Shown here: piece after piece, positions 1 to 9,043 of the stretch
How positions within the stretch are numbered: the first letter of the stretch is position 1
Layout of the letters: every line of letters begins with the position of its first letter
Assembly (NCBI GenBank): GCA_965218625.1
Contig: CBDCLG010000014.1
Location: 248,001 to 312,000 of the forward strand
Direction: 5' to 3'
DNA: 64,000 nt
Origin: Bin5 sp965218625
Lineage (GTDB): Bacteria; Chloroflexota; Anaerolineae; Caldilineales; Caldilineaceae
Notes under the pieces: model-generated
The model's database searches: none
The model's input: only the letters and a program-made list of their open reading frames with translations
What the model was told of the DNA's origin: nothing
Position numbers and translations under genes: made by a program

Positions 1-2445
1 ATCGAAGGTTTGAAACTGCGCATGATGCAACTGGCGTCAGATGACCTTGGCCAAACGATCGACCTCTGTACCAAACTTGCGGACGAATATGAGAGATGGA
101 TTGTTGCGAGGAGGGAAGAGATTGCCTCCAGTGATGGCTTATCACCAGAACTTGAGGAGACCGCCCTCTTGCACATGGAACGTTGCGTGAAGTGCCATCA
201 ACGTATGCAAGATGGGATTCAGCTTCTCAAGTATGACCGAAAGGTTGCGCTGGCGTTCAGATTGATGAATGAAGCAATGCACATGCAACAGGTCCACTAC
301 GAAATCTCTTCGGAAATGACAAGATCATGGGTGTCAAAAGCCGGAAAATTGAGACTTGAAAAGTCTTTCGAACGGCCGGCTTATGATGACCCCGATCGGA
401 GTTGGCGACCATTCCAACTGGCCTTCATTCTGATGAACCTGAAATCCATTTGTGATCCTCACTGCGATGAACGTGACATCGTTGATGTGATTTGGTTTCC
501 TACCGGAGGAGGCAAGACGGAGGCCTACTTAGGGCTGTCCGCCTTCAGTATGCTTTTGCGACGGCTTCGAGATCCAAGACACGCGGGAACCTGCATTCTT
601 ATGCGTTACACGTTGCGGCTTTTGACGACACAGCAGTTCCAGCGCGCCGCCTCCCTGATTTGTGCTTGCGAGATTATTCGACGCCGAGAAGTAGAGCAAT
701 TGGGTTCGGATCGATTCTCCATCGGTCTGTGGGTCGGAGGCGAGGTTACCCCTAATAATGAAAGAGGTGCGGTGAATGCCTTGCGGCAACTACAATCTCG
801 ACAGGGTGTCAACAAATTTATCATTCTCAGTTGTCCATGGTGCGGTGCCGCAATGGGGCCACAACGTGTCGGTCAAAGGACCACGTGCAAAGGGTACAGA
901 AAACTGGCCCATCCAAATCGTATCAGGCACATTTGCGAAGACCCAGATTGCGACTTCAGTTCCATGGATGGTCTCCCAGTCGCCGTTATAGACGAACACA
1001 TTTACGAGTCACCCCCTTCACTTCTGATTGGCACTGTGGACAAATTCGCTTTACTCGCCTTTCAGCCGAACGCACGTCGGCTTTTTGGAATTGATACGCC
1101 TTATCCTCCTCCGGAACTGATTATTCAAGACGAACTGCACTTGATTTCGGGCCCATTGGGATCGATGGTGGGGCATTATGAAACGGCCATAAACGCTCTA
1201 TGCATATCCGAAAGGGACGGAAGGCGCACTCCGGCGAAAATCATTGCATCGACGGCGACAATTTCACGAGCTGAGAGTCAGGTAAAGGGACTTTACGGTA
1301 GGAAAGCTTTCCTCTTCCCTCCACAAGCGCTGAAAGCTGGGGATTCTTTTTTTGCGAAGGAACGGGAGAACGAGGTGGGCCGCCTTTACGTTGGAGTTTT
1401 TGGAACCGCGCTTCCTTCTCATGTGACGGCACAGGTACGAACGATGGCAGCGCTACTGCAGGCACCAAATCTTATCGGCGCAAAGCGCGCGGAGGTCATT
1501 GATCCTTACTGGACGATGATGGCGTACTTCAATAGTCTTCGCGAATTGGGCCACGCTGCTACGTTAATTCGGGCGGATATTCGGGAATATCTGAATGCGA
1601 TGTGGGACCGACTTGGGTTGCGCCTTGAAGAGATCAAGAGACTTGATGTCGATCCCCGGAGGTTTCTGAACGCAAACGTGGAGCTTACCAGTCGCGTTCA
1701 AAGTAGTGATATCCCAGGTGTACTACAGCGACTTTTCGCGTCCTACGATGGGTCGTCCAGGTCCGATGTAGTTGACGTTTGCTTCGCCACTAACATGATC
1801 CAGGTTGGGCTCGATGTCCCAAGATTAAGCCTAATGACAATCGTCGGACAACCGAAGACCACCTCAGAGTACATTCAAGCGTCGAGTCGAGTTGGGCGTA
1901 ATATAGCCAGCCCTGGCATTGTTGTTACCAACTACAACCCATTCAAACCGAGGGATCGATCTCACTATGAACACTTCCGTTCTTACCATCAAGGTATATA
2001 CAAACACGTCGAGCCGACAAGTGTCACGGCTTTTGCGACCCCGGTTAAGGAGCGAGCCCTCCATGCTCTTATTGTTATTCTTTGTCGTTTTTGGGGCGAT
2101 AAGGCACTACGCGACAGTCCAAGCCAGCCACCAAGTCGCGAGCTTATTCAGAAAGTCAAAGATACTATCCGGGAACGGGTGAAGCAGGTTGATCCAGACG
2201 AGTGGGATGGTACCAATGCAATGATCGATGAAATCATTCGTAAGTGGTCTGTTGCCCCTCCTCCCAAATATGGCGGCTTTGGTCCGCCAAGCGAGGAAAT
2301 GCCTCTGATGTATCCTGCGGGTGGTCAACAGCATCCTCTGTGGCAGGACTGGCCGTACGCCACTCCAAGTTCGATGCGAAATGTGGATGCCGAATGCTCC
2401 GCTCGTCCGTTGGTGTACAGCTATGGTGGGGAAGCTCTCACCTGA
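1..2445 (+). CDS. drmA: DISARM helicase DrmA, C-terminal portion (5' end outside window)
   Basis: The reading frame is already open at base 1, so the true start lies upstream; the TTG at base 10 is unlikely to be the start. Counting from base 10, about 811 residues remain, whereas DrmA helicases are usually over 1,000. Visible SF2 helicase motifs are a Walker A (FPTGGGKTEAY, about residues 163-173), a DEAH-box variant (QDELHL, Asp at about 374), a SAT-like motif III (ASTATIS, about 411) and motif VI (QASSRVGRN, about 623-631). A Cys-rich insert (about 276-320) could bind zinc. In DISARM the helicase acts with DrmB on incoming phage DNA. The drmB gene follows 50 bp downstream on the same strand, which supports the call. 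A generic DUF1998-associated helicase is the main alternative. Confidence 0.85.
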   Translation: MEGLKLRMMQLASDDLGQTIDLCTKLADEYERWIVARREEIASSDGLSPELEETALLHMERCVKCHQRMQDGIQLLKYDRKVALAFRLMNEAMHMQQVHYEISSEMTRSWVSKAGKLRLEKSFERPAYDDPDRSWRPFQLAFILMNLKSICDPHCDERDIVDVIWFPTGGGKTEAYLGLSAFSMLLRRLRDPRHAGTCILMRYTLRLLTTQQFQRAASLICACEIIRRREVEQLGSDRFSIGLWVGGEVTPNNERGAVNALRQLQSRQGVNKFIILSCPWCGAAMGPQRVGQRTTCKGYRKLAHPNRIRHICEDPDCDFSSMDGLPVAVIDEHIYESPPSLLIGTVDKFALLAFQPNARRLFGIDTPYPPPELIIQDELHLISGPLGSMVGHYETAINALCISERDGRRTPAKIIASTATISRAESQVKGLYGRKAFLFPPQALKAGDSFFAKERENEVGRLYVGVFGTALPSHVTAQVRTMAALLQAPNLIGAKRAEVIDPYWTMMAYFNSLRELGHAATLIRADIREYLNAMWDRLGLRLEEIKRLDVDPRRFLNANVELTSRVQSSDIPGVLQRLFASYDGSSRSDVVDVCFATNMIQVGLDVPRLSLMTIVGQPKTTSEYIQASSRVGRNIASPGIVVTNYNPFKPRDRSHYEHFRSYHQGIYKHVEPTSVTAFATPVKERALHALIVILCRFWGDKALRDSPSQPPSRELIQKVKDTIRERVKQVDPDEWDGTNAMIDEIIRKWSVAPPPKYGGFGPPSEEMPLMYPAGGQQHPLWQDWPYATPSSMRNVDAECSARPLVYSYGGEALT

Positions 2446-2495
2446 TCGAAATCAATAAGGATCTCTCTTGGTAAGCAATCGGAGAGCAACTGATT

Positions 2496-4343
2496 ATGCC
2501 CAATCGTAGACCAGTGAGAAGAGGTCAGCTAATAACCCCGTTTGGGGTCGGAGCTTTGGTAGATTTCCGGGGCGATGAGTCGCTTATGACGGCCGGACTT
2601 GACGAATGGTCATTTGCCAATGAAGAGTGTCCAAGGGACTGGCATGTGACAGAAGAGAGACTACAGGCTAGGCTGAATGTGACTCATTTCAGGCTTCCTC
2701 CAGATTACAGGGAGCCAGGACGGGATATCCAGTTCCCGAACCAGCATATACCTTTTGTCCGGTTTCCACGTTGGCATTACTGCCCGAGACGCGGAGCAAT
2801 GGAAAAGTTGCCGCTCTTGGGCGGCCGAATGAAATGTCCATGCCGTCCTGGTCTTGATTGTGAAAAAATACCTAAAGAGAGACGTCCATGGCTTATTCCA
2901 AGCCGATTCGTTTCCGTCTGTCCGAATGGCCACATTGAGGACTTTCCGTTCATGGAATGGGTTCACAGGGAAGGTGACGGAGACCAGTCACACAAACTGC
3001 GTCTTCTTCCTGGACGTTCGTCTGCTGCTTTGACAGGCATCAAAGTTCAATGTAACTGCGGTAAGTCGGAAACCATGACTGGCACCTTTAATTTCGACTC
3101 AGAGAGCGGAGGGGCGCTTCACAGGATCGGATACGACTGCTCCGGAGGATCACCATGGTTTGGCAAGGAGGGTAAGCGTGGTCATTGTGGAGAGTACCTT
3201 AGAGTAGTGCAACGAGGAGCGTCCAATGTTTACTTTCCGCGAACAGTATCTTCTATTCACCTACCACTTTGGGGCGAAGGAACAAGCAGGATAATCAACA
3301 AGATTCTGGACAATCCAAAGAATTGGAGTAGTCTGGTCGCGGCTTTGGACGATGGCAAATACATCCAGGCGGTTCGCTGCGAAATGATTGCAGGTATCTT
3401 TCAGGTCAACCCAGAGGAACTCAGAAAGGCCGCACAAAAGAAGCTCGATGGAGAGGTGTCGGAGGGTGGAACAGAGAATATTTCCGAAGAGAAATTTCGG
3501 CGTCAGGAATATGAGGCCCTTCGAACAGGCAGAGGTGGGGACACTACGGACCTGATGGTCGAAGTACGTGATCCTGAGTCTTACGGTTCGAACTTGGCTG
3601 TTTTTCTGCGAAGAGTCTGCCTAGTAAAAAAACTTAGGGAAACGCGGGTGCTGATAGGTTTCTCCAGGCTTCTTCCCGTCGAGGATCCTGCATCACCAAG
3701 TTTGCGTTCCCTTTCGGAAAACGCCCACTTGCAATGGTTACCGGCAAACGTTGTTCGCGGTGAGGGTGTTTTCTTTGAGTTTGACTCTCATAGTATCCGA
3801 ACATGGGCGGAGGATTCAAGAGTGAAGGATCGTGTTGCCTTGCTGAAGGAAGGATATAATCGCCGACGTTTTGAACGCGGTCTAATCGAAGTCGATATCA
3901 CCGCCAAGAATGTACTCCTGCATACTTTTGCCCATATTTTGATTGGTCAATTGAGCTTCGACTGTGGTTATGGAAGTGCATCCCTAAGGGAACGGATTTA
4001 CTGTGAGTCGAATGACCGAGACCAACCGATGCAGGGAGTTCTCATCTACACGGCGTCAGGCGATTCTGAGGGGACCCTTGGCGGGCTTGTACGGCAAGGG
4101 GAGCCGGATCAGATGGGGACCGTTGTTGAACGGGCGATCCTGCGGGCAAAGTGGTGTTCCAGTGATCCGGTCTGCATCGAAAGCCCCGGACAAGGCAGCG
4201 ACAACGCCAATCTGGCTGCCTGCCATGGGTGCACACTGCTACCAGAAACGTCTTGTGAAACTGGGAATCGGTTTCTTGACAGAGCATTAATTGTAGGAAC
4301 GCCGAGCGACCCGGACATTGGGTTTTTCTCTCACGTTGCATAA
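2496..4343 (+). CDS. drmB: DISARM protein DrmB (DUF1998 domain)
   Basis: This 615-residue protein begins with RRGQLITPFGVGALVDF, a typical DrmB opening. Cysteine clusters at about 95-125 and 143 suggest zinc binding. The C-terminal DUF1998 region starts with LLHTFAHILIG near residue 474. It ends in a Cys-rich patch (CSSDPVC, then CHGCTLLPETSC, about residues 553-586). DrmB partners with DrmA, and the two form the core of DISARM. It lies 50 bp after drmA and is probably co-transcribed. No nuclease motif was seen in it. The family assignment rests on the DUF1998 signature plus the drmA neighbour. Confidence 0.86.
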   Translation: MPNRRPVRRGQLITPFGVGALVDFRGDESLMTAGLDEWSFANEECPRDWHVTEERLQARLNVTHFRLPPDYREPGRDIQFPNQHIPFVRFPRWHYCPRRGAMEKLPLLGGRMKCPCRPGLDCEKIPKERRPWLIPSRFVSVCPNGHIEDFPFMEWVHREGDGDQSHKLRLLPGRSSAALTGIKVQCNCGKSETMTGTFNFDSESGGALHRIGYDCSGGSPWFGKEGKRGHCGEYLRVVQRGASNVYFPRTVSSIHLPLWGEGTSRIINKILDNPKNWSSLVAALDDGKYIQAVRCEMIAGIFQVNPEELRKAAQKKLDGEVSEGGTENISEEKFRRQEYEALRTGRGGDTTDLMVEVRDPESYGSNLAVFLRRVCLVKKLRETRVLIGFSRLLPVEDPASPSLRSLSENAHLQWLPANVVRGEGVFFEFDSHSIRTWAEDSRVKDRVALLKEGYNRRRFERGLIEVDITAKNVLLHTFAHILIGQLSFDCGYGSASLRERIYCESNDRDQPMQGVLIYTASGDSEGTLGGLVRQGEPDQMGTVVERAILRAKWCSSDPVCIESPGQGSDNANLAACHGCTLLPETSCETGNRFLDRALIVGTPSDPDIGFFSHVA

Positions 4344-4482
4344 GTAACGTGAAAGTTGCATCTCGCAGCCCCCTCCGACTTTTGAGCGACCTGGATTCAT
4401 GTTCGACAAACAAACGGGCTTAGCATTGATGACTGGCTAAGGATTGAATTGGTAACCATTGACACCATTGGACACTAGAGCG
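4344..4482. other. Gap between drmB and vsr
   Basis: This 139-bp spacer holds no supported gene. A drmC-type phospholipase-D gene, found after drmB in many DISARM loci, is absent here. The open frame of the next gene extends upstream to a TTG at 4459, but the ATG at 4483 fits the family length better. Confidence 0.5.
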
Positions 4483-4908
4483 ATGGACATGATGACACGA
4501 GCTGAGCGGAGTGCCATGATGAGTCGAATTCGTGGCGCCGACACAAAGCCTGAGTTGTTTGTACGTCGCTCGCTTCACGCAATGGGCTATCGCTATCGAA
4601 CGCACGTGCGGGTGCTTCCCGGACGCCCTGATCTGGTTTTCACGAAACGGCAAGCCGTCATTTTTGTTCATGGATGCTTTTGGCACAGGCATGGCTGTCG
4701 TAAGACGTATTCGCCCAAAACACGCCAGGAATTCTGGCAAAGGAAGTTTGAGGGCAATGTCAAGCGAGATAGGCGGAATCAGGATTTGCTATCGGCTGCA
4801 GGATGGCGAGTTCTCGTCTTGTGGGAATGCGAAGTTGAGAGTGATGATTCATTGTTGGGCCGAGTAGTTGACTTTCTTGGTCCTCCCCGCATGACTCGTG
4901 GAGAATGA
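4483..4908 (+). CDS. vsr: Very short patch repair (Vsr) endonuclease
   Basis: The protein is about 141 residues from ATG 4483, close to the usual Vsr length. Vsr nicks DNA 5' of T:G mismatches produced by deamination of 5-methylcytosine. The PGRPD motif ends at Asp50 and HGCFWHRHGC covers residues 63-72; these match the Asp51, His64 and His69 positions of E. coli Vsr. The WRVLVLWECE motif near the end is also typical. The stop codon overlaps the start of the following cytosine methyltransferase in an ATGA arrangement, so the two are probably translationally coupled. A Vsr-fold nuclease acting in defence rather than repair is an alternative role; the sequence cannot decide between them. Confidence 0.9.
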   Translation: MDMMTRAERSAMMSRIRGADTKPELFVRRSLHAMGYRYRTHVRVLPGRPDLVFTKRQAVIFVHGCFWHRHGCRKTYSPKTRQEFWQRKFEGNVKRDRRNQDLLSAAGWRVLVLWECEVESDDSLLGRVVDFLGPPRMTRGE

Positions 4909-5897
4909 CTTTGTTCACCTCTCCAGGTTCCTTCGGCAAGGCAAGCGCAATCCGAGCTTTCGACATGTTCTGTGGGGGCGGGGGAAGCAGCTACGGCGCC
5001 GCGATGGCCGGTGTTGAGATCGTTGGCGGAATCGATCTGTGGCCACTTGCGGTAGAAGTTTTTGCCGACAATTTTCCCCAAGCATGTATGTTCAGTGGAC
5101 GGGTTGAAGAGTTCGACCCGCAGATGATCGCCGACAAAACAGGACCAATAGATCTCCTGCTGGCATCACCGGAATGCACGAACCACAGTTGTGCCCGTGG
5201 TGGGCGGCCGAGAGAACGGGCAAGCCAGGATACTGCGTTTCAAGTAATTCGATACGCGCGAGCAATGAATCCGAGATGGCTTGTTGTTGAGAATGTAATT
5301 TCCATGCAAACCTGGGATCGATATCCTGAGTTTTTGCAATTGCTCGAAGAAGAAGGCTACGCCATAAAGGAATATGCTCTGGATGCTGCTGACTTCGGTG
5401 TGCCACAAAGACGTCGGCGCCTCTTTATCGTATGTGACCGTGAAGCAGAGCCTCCTTCTCATATTCCCAAGAACCCGGGGCGCAAACGGTCAGCTCGATG
5501 TATTCTGGATAAGCCCGGCACCTGGAAAAACTCCCCTTTGGACAACGGCAAACGAGCGGCAGCCACGCTGAAACGAGCAAATCGTGGTTTCAGCACCCTG
5601 GGCCAGACTGAGCCATTCTTGATCGTTTACTATGGAAACGATGGCGCAGGCGGCTGGCAACCGCTGACAGTTCCCCTCCGCACGATCACTACACTTGATC
5701 GCTTCGGTCTTTGTGAGCCATCTGAGGATGGACCGAAGTTACGGATGCTTCAGGTTCCGGAATTAACCCGCGGGATGGGATTTGGCAACGACTTGGTACT
5801 GAAGAGAGGGACCCGTCGTGACAGGGTCAAGATTTTGGGTAACGGTGTCTGCCCCCCAGTAATGGAAACAATTCTAGAAACTTTGGCCAGCCGCTAA
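4905..5897 (+). CDS. drmMII: DNA (cytosine-5) methyltransferase, likely DISARM DrmMII
   Basis: This 330-residue protein carries the ordered C5-methyltransferase motifs: motif I (FDMFCGGGGSS, residues 19-29), motif IV with the nucleophile at Cys91, motif VI (VVENV, Glu129), motif VIII (QRRRRLFIV) and a C-terminal motif X (ILGNGVCPPV). Motif IV reads SPECTNHS instead of the classical PPCQ, so Pro-Cys is Glu-Cys. Class 2 DISARM encodes a C5 methyltransferase (DrmMII) that marks self DNA, and the drmAB context supports that role. The target-recognition region between motifs VIII and IX (about 190-270) is compact. The start overlaps the vsr stop. A plain Dcm-like orphan is the alternative. Confidence 0.86.
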   Translation: MTLFTSPGSFGKASAIRAFDMFCGGGGSSYGAAMAGVEIVGGIDLWPLAVEVFADNFPQACMFSGRVEEFDPQMIADKTGPIDLLLASPECTNHSCARGGRPRERASQDTAFQVIRYARAMNPRWLVVENVISMQTWDRYPEFLQLLEEEGYAIKEYALDAADFGVPQRRRRLFIVCDREAEPPSHIPKNPGRKRSARCILDKPGTWKNSPLDNGKRAAATLKRANRGFSTLGQTEPFLIVYYGNDGAGGWQPLTVPLRTITTLDRFGLCEPSEDGPKLRMLQVPELTRGMGFGNDLVLKRGTRRDRVKILGNGVCPPVMETILETLASR

Positions 5898-6064
5898 ATT
5901 CGACAGGCTACAAAGAATTTTAGCGTGCAAAGCTAATCGCACACAGACGTGCGATCGGGCTGTGTCCAACTAGCATTGAGAAATACGCAGAGGACGGTTG
6001 CTGTCGAATTCTCCCTATTCGGTGTGATTCATACCGGCATCCACTATCTTTTTGGATTAAAGAC
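5898..6064. other. Gap after methyltransferase, no gene seen
   Basis: This 167-bp spacer has no supported ORF. It is less GC-rich than its surroundings and could hold a promoter for the next small gene, but I see no convincing -35/-10 pair. Confidence 0.4.
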
Positions 6065-6541
6065 ATGACTTTTGACGAACTGGCAGAGGTGCTAAGGAAC
6101 ATGTGGGAGTCAGCTCCTAAAGGTGACAAGTCCCTCATGGTCCATCTCTTCGGAATCAGGTACGCCAACGAGCTGGAAGGAATGGACTTGGCAGCCCTGG
6201 CAGAATTGGCGGGACTTTCCCGCAGTATGGAAACAGAGATACGAAAGGGACGTAACTTGGCACAGTACGTTGCCGAGAAACAGAAGGCGAACGGCAACCG
6301 AACTTTGGACGAGCTGGCAGAGAAACTAAGGAGTATGTGGGACGCAGCTCCTCACCGCGGAAAGACTCCCATGGTTCATCTGTTCGGAATCAGGTACGCC
6401 GACGAGCTGGAAGGAATGGATCTGGCCGCCCTGGCGGAACTGGCGGGGCGGCCCCCCAGTATGGAGACAGAGATTCGAAAAGGACGTAACTTAGCACGGT
6501 ATGTCATCGCGACAGATGATGGAGGGAAAATCAGCAGCTAG
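6065..6541 (+). CDS. Small protein of two tandem HTH-like units
   Basis: The 158-residue protein consists of two repeats of about 75 residues (roughly 1-77 and 79-158). Each has the pattern F/LDELAE, a helix, MVHLFGIRYA(N/D)ELEGMDL, AALAELAG, and METEIRKGRNLA(Q/R)YV. The same segments match at DNA level, so the gene arose by internal duplication. The predicted helices and the closing ETEIRKG segment resemble short HTH-like proteins that I recall near restriction and defence genes; that is recollection, not a search result. It could regulate the upstream DISARM genes, but this is inferred from position only. No enzyme motif is present. Confidence 0.6.
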   Translation: MTFDELAEVLRNMWESAPKGDKSLMVHLFGIRYANELEGMDLAALAELAGLSRSMETEIRKGRNLAQYVAEKQKANGNRTLDELAEKLRSMWDAAPHRGKTPMVHLFGIRYADELEGMDLAALAELAGRPPSMETEIRKGRNLARYVIATDDGGKISS

Positions 6542-7222
6542 TACATCCGATTCGAAAGGAACTGGAGAGCTTCTTAGCAAGTTGGACGAATTCAAGCGCG
6601 GCACAAAAACTGTCTTGCACGATATTTTCGTATTGCTGGGTAGGGCAAAAGTACAAGATGAATATTACCCACCCAGCTTCAATTGCAGTACCTGATCTAC
6701 AGAGAATTATGAGAAAATAGCGGAGGCAAAATAGTTCCTGAATTTCTTTGTGGAGTATAGCGAGAGGAACATTTAGCACTCCCCACATCCCCGCGTTCCT
6801 TTCAGTCGTTTCCCAATCCTCTCCTCCCCTTCTTCCCAACCAATTTCCCCCAACCCCGTGCAAGAGACTCGCACACCCACTACACTGGCCCCTACAACCG
6901 CCAATCGCACCCGCGGCCCAGCCGCGCCGCCCAATCTAAGACCAATGCACACCGACCGTACAACGCACGCCTATCACACCGCAAATACCGAACGCACCGC
7001 CGGATTCTCGGCCCGATCCGTACCGTGTCCGCCCATCGCCGCACAGCCGTGAGAAGAAGACGTTCTTCCGTCGTAACTGGCCCAAACTGGCCTAAATTGG
7101 TCGCCAAAAGTCCACCCAAAGCGCCCGTCCGCGCGGACGACGAAAAGCGCGGCGATTCTCGCGCCCGCCGCGCCCGCTGGAACAGAACGATGCCCTCTAA
7201 AATGAATCCAGACCGCGCCGCC
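6542..7222. other. Non-coding stretch, pyrimidine-rich
   Basis: About 680 bp with no supported gene. The part from about 6770 to 6870 is C/T-rich on the plus strand. The rest contains only short shadow frames. No tRNA, terminator or repeat was recognised. Confidence 0.4.
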
Positions 7223-8746
7223 TCAGCCCGCCCGCGGCTGCAGCAGCGTCCCGTCCGCCGCCTCGGCCCGGAAAGCAAACGCCCAGCCGCCGTGGTTCGA
7301 GCCGCGCGTATTGCTCAGCTTCAGCGTCACAACGTTGGCGCCGCCGCGCAGCCGCACCGGCGCCCGCCGCGCCCGGAACGCATACTGGCTGCCCAGCTCG
7401 AACGCCTCACCGTTCACCCGCAGCAGCAGCGCATCGTCCCACGCCACCTGCAGCGTCGCCTCGGTCTCGCCCGGCGCCTCCAGCAGGCAGCGCGCCAGCG
7501 CCGCACCCTCGTCGGTCCGGCCCACGCCCCGACCCCACGGCCGGAAGACGCAGTTGAAATCGACAAAACCGCAGTGCGCCGCCCGCCGCACCCAGCGCGC
7601 CCGCGCCCGACCCGCCTGCCGCGAACCCTCGCTCAGCCAGGCCGATTCCGCCGCGTGCAGCCCGTCGTAGCTCGCCTCCGCCGCAAACTCGCGCTCCGGC
7701 GGCAGCGTCCTCGCCATCGCCTGCCCGTCGTGGTTCGCGAACGGCCCGCACAGCCACCACTCTCCACTCTGCGGCAGCGCCAGGTCATGCACGCCGCGCC
7801 GCAGCTCGACGCCGGGCAGCAGCGCGTCCCAGTCCGGCATGCGGAAAAACGGCCGCGCCGCCCCCTCCTGGTACCAGTAGACCGTCGCGCAGATATCGTT
7901 CGCCATGCAGCCGAACCGCATCTGCAGCGACTGCCGGAACGGCAGCCTGTCCTTCTCGAAAAAGCGGTAGCCCACCAGCCGCTGCGCCGGCCGCGCCTCA
8001 CCCACGTCCTCGTGTACATAGTAGGGCATCGCCGCGTAATGGTGCGTCTCCGGCGGATGCAGCGCGCCCCCGTACCCCGCGCCGAACGAGTCCTCGCCGC
8101 CGATGCCGCGCAGATAGACCGGCTCCGCCCCCTCGCCGTCAATATAGATGTTCTCCGCGCCGCCGTGGCTCCAGCGGTCGACGTCATCCAGCAGCCGTAC
8201 GCCGTAGACGAAGCCCAGCAGCTGCCCCGGCCCGTCCGCGTCCACCATCAGGAAATCCTCGCCGTAGCGCTGGGTTGGCATCTCCCGCCGCCAGCGTGCG
8301 CAAAAGCGCCGCCGCTCCGTCAGCGCCTGGCCGGGATAACGGTGCCAGTCGACCTGCAGAAAGAGCTGGTTCCCCTCCGGCCCGGCCTCGAACTCGATGC
8401 GCGCCGAGCGCGCAAACGGCATCGGAAAGTAGCAGCTGTACCCGTTCCACGCTTTCACCGACAGAAAATGCGAATCGATCGGATAAAAGCCCAGCCCGTG
8501 CATCACCCCGAAAAAGTCGCCCACCGGGGCTTCGACGTGGGGCGCCGGCTCCTCGTCGAAATAGATGCGGATCACCGCCTTGCGGCTCGACATCGCCAGC
8601 CGTTGCGGGTGCGCCAGCGCGACCCAAATGTGCCGGATGCAGCCGGGCCCGTCGAGTAGGGCGTACGTCTTGCGCGTGTTGGCGGGCAGCGCCGCGGTGA
8701 TCGAGACGCGGTCGGGGACGGGATTCTGCGGCAGGTGGAGGTCCAT
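7223..8746 (-). CDS. DUF2961 / GH172-like glycoside hydrolase
   Basis: About 507 residues from the ATG at 8746, chosen because the opening MDLHLPQNPVPDR is followed at once by family-like sequence; the longer frame upstream overlaps hicA. The protein matches the DUF2961 family (GH172, which includes fructofuranosidases and difructose dianhydride enzymes): FDEEPAPHVEAPVGDFFG, LQVDWHRY, GGEDSFGAGYG and the acidic residues in these motifs. The C-terminal third resembles a small beta domain (RVNGEAFELGS). No signal peptide is evident. It stands alone on the minus strand, divergent from hicAB. Substrate is not predictable. Confidence 0.75.
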   Translation of the reverse strand: MDLHLPQNPVPDRVSITAALPANTRKTYALLDGPGCIRHIWVALAHPQRLAMSSRKAVIRIYFDEEPAPHVEAPVGDFFGVMHGLGFYPIDSHFLSVKAWNGYSCYFPMPFARSARIEFEAGPEGNQLFLQVDWHRYPGQALTERRRFCARWRREMPTQRYGEDFLMVDADGPGQLLGFVYGVRLLDDVDRWSHGGAENIYIDGEGAEPVYLRGIGGEDSFGAGYGGALHPPETHHYAAMPYYVHEDVGEARPAQRLVGYRFFEKDRLPFRQSLQMRFGCMANDICATVYWYQEGAARPFFRMPDWDALLPGVELRRGVHDLALPQSGEWWLCGPFANHDGQAMARTLPPEREFAAEASYDGLHAAESAWLSEGSRQAGRARARWVRRAAHCGFVDFNCVFRPWGRGVGRTDEGAALARCLLEAPGETEATLQVAWDDALLLRVNGEAFELGSQYAFRARRAPVRLRGGANVVTLKLSNTRGSNHGGWAFAFRAEAADGTLLQPRAG

Positions 8747-8785
8747 GGGATGTTCCGTTGGCGTGCAGAGTGAGGGTGCGCCCTG

Positions 8786-8815
8786 TTGGAATGGCCTTTG
8801 TAACTGGAGTATACT
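8786..8815 (+). promoter_or_regulatory. Putative hicAB promoter with palindromic -10 region
   Basis: TTGGAA (8786-8791) and TATACT (8810-8815) are separated by 18 bp, a good sigma-70-type pair about 25 bp before hicA. The -10 box sits in the 8-bp palindrome AGTATACT, a possible operator for autoregulation. HicAB modules are usually autorepressed; this site is inferred by eye. Confidence 0.4.
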
Positions 8816-8839
8816 GTAGGCCGGACGCAGGACACGACT

Positions 8840-9043
8840 ATGGCGAAAAAAGTACGCGATGCGATTAGGATGTTGGAAGATGACGGGTGGGAATTGGTCA
8901 GGACCAAGGGGAGCCACCGGCAATACAAACATCCAACGAAGATAGGACGGGTGACGGTTGCAGGACATGGCAGAGACGACCTGAAGCCCAAGACATGGAA
9001 CAGTATTGCGGAGCAGGCTGGACTCCGAGGAGGGAACAGATGA
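8840..9043 (+). CDS. hicA: HicA-type mRNA interferase toxin
   Basis: A 67-residue protein with the compact HicA (YcfA) fold signature: VRDAIRMLEDDGWELVRTKG, then the catalytic His26 in GSHRQYKHP, then RVTVAGH and a C-terminal IAEQAGL. HicA toxins bind and cut mRNA through this histidine. The gene overlaps hicB at its stop codon, the standard HicAB layout. It diverges from the GH172-like gene. The toxin looks intact. Confidence 0.88.
   Translation: MAKKVRDAIRMLEDDGWELVRTKGSHRQYKHPTKIGRVTVAGHGRDDLKPKTWNSIAEQAGLRGGNR

Noticed and set aside
7025..8659. 544-codon plus-strand frame opposite the GH172-like gene
   Set aside because: Arg/Pro-rich composition typical of an antisense shadow; the minus-strand frame has recognisable domain motifs.
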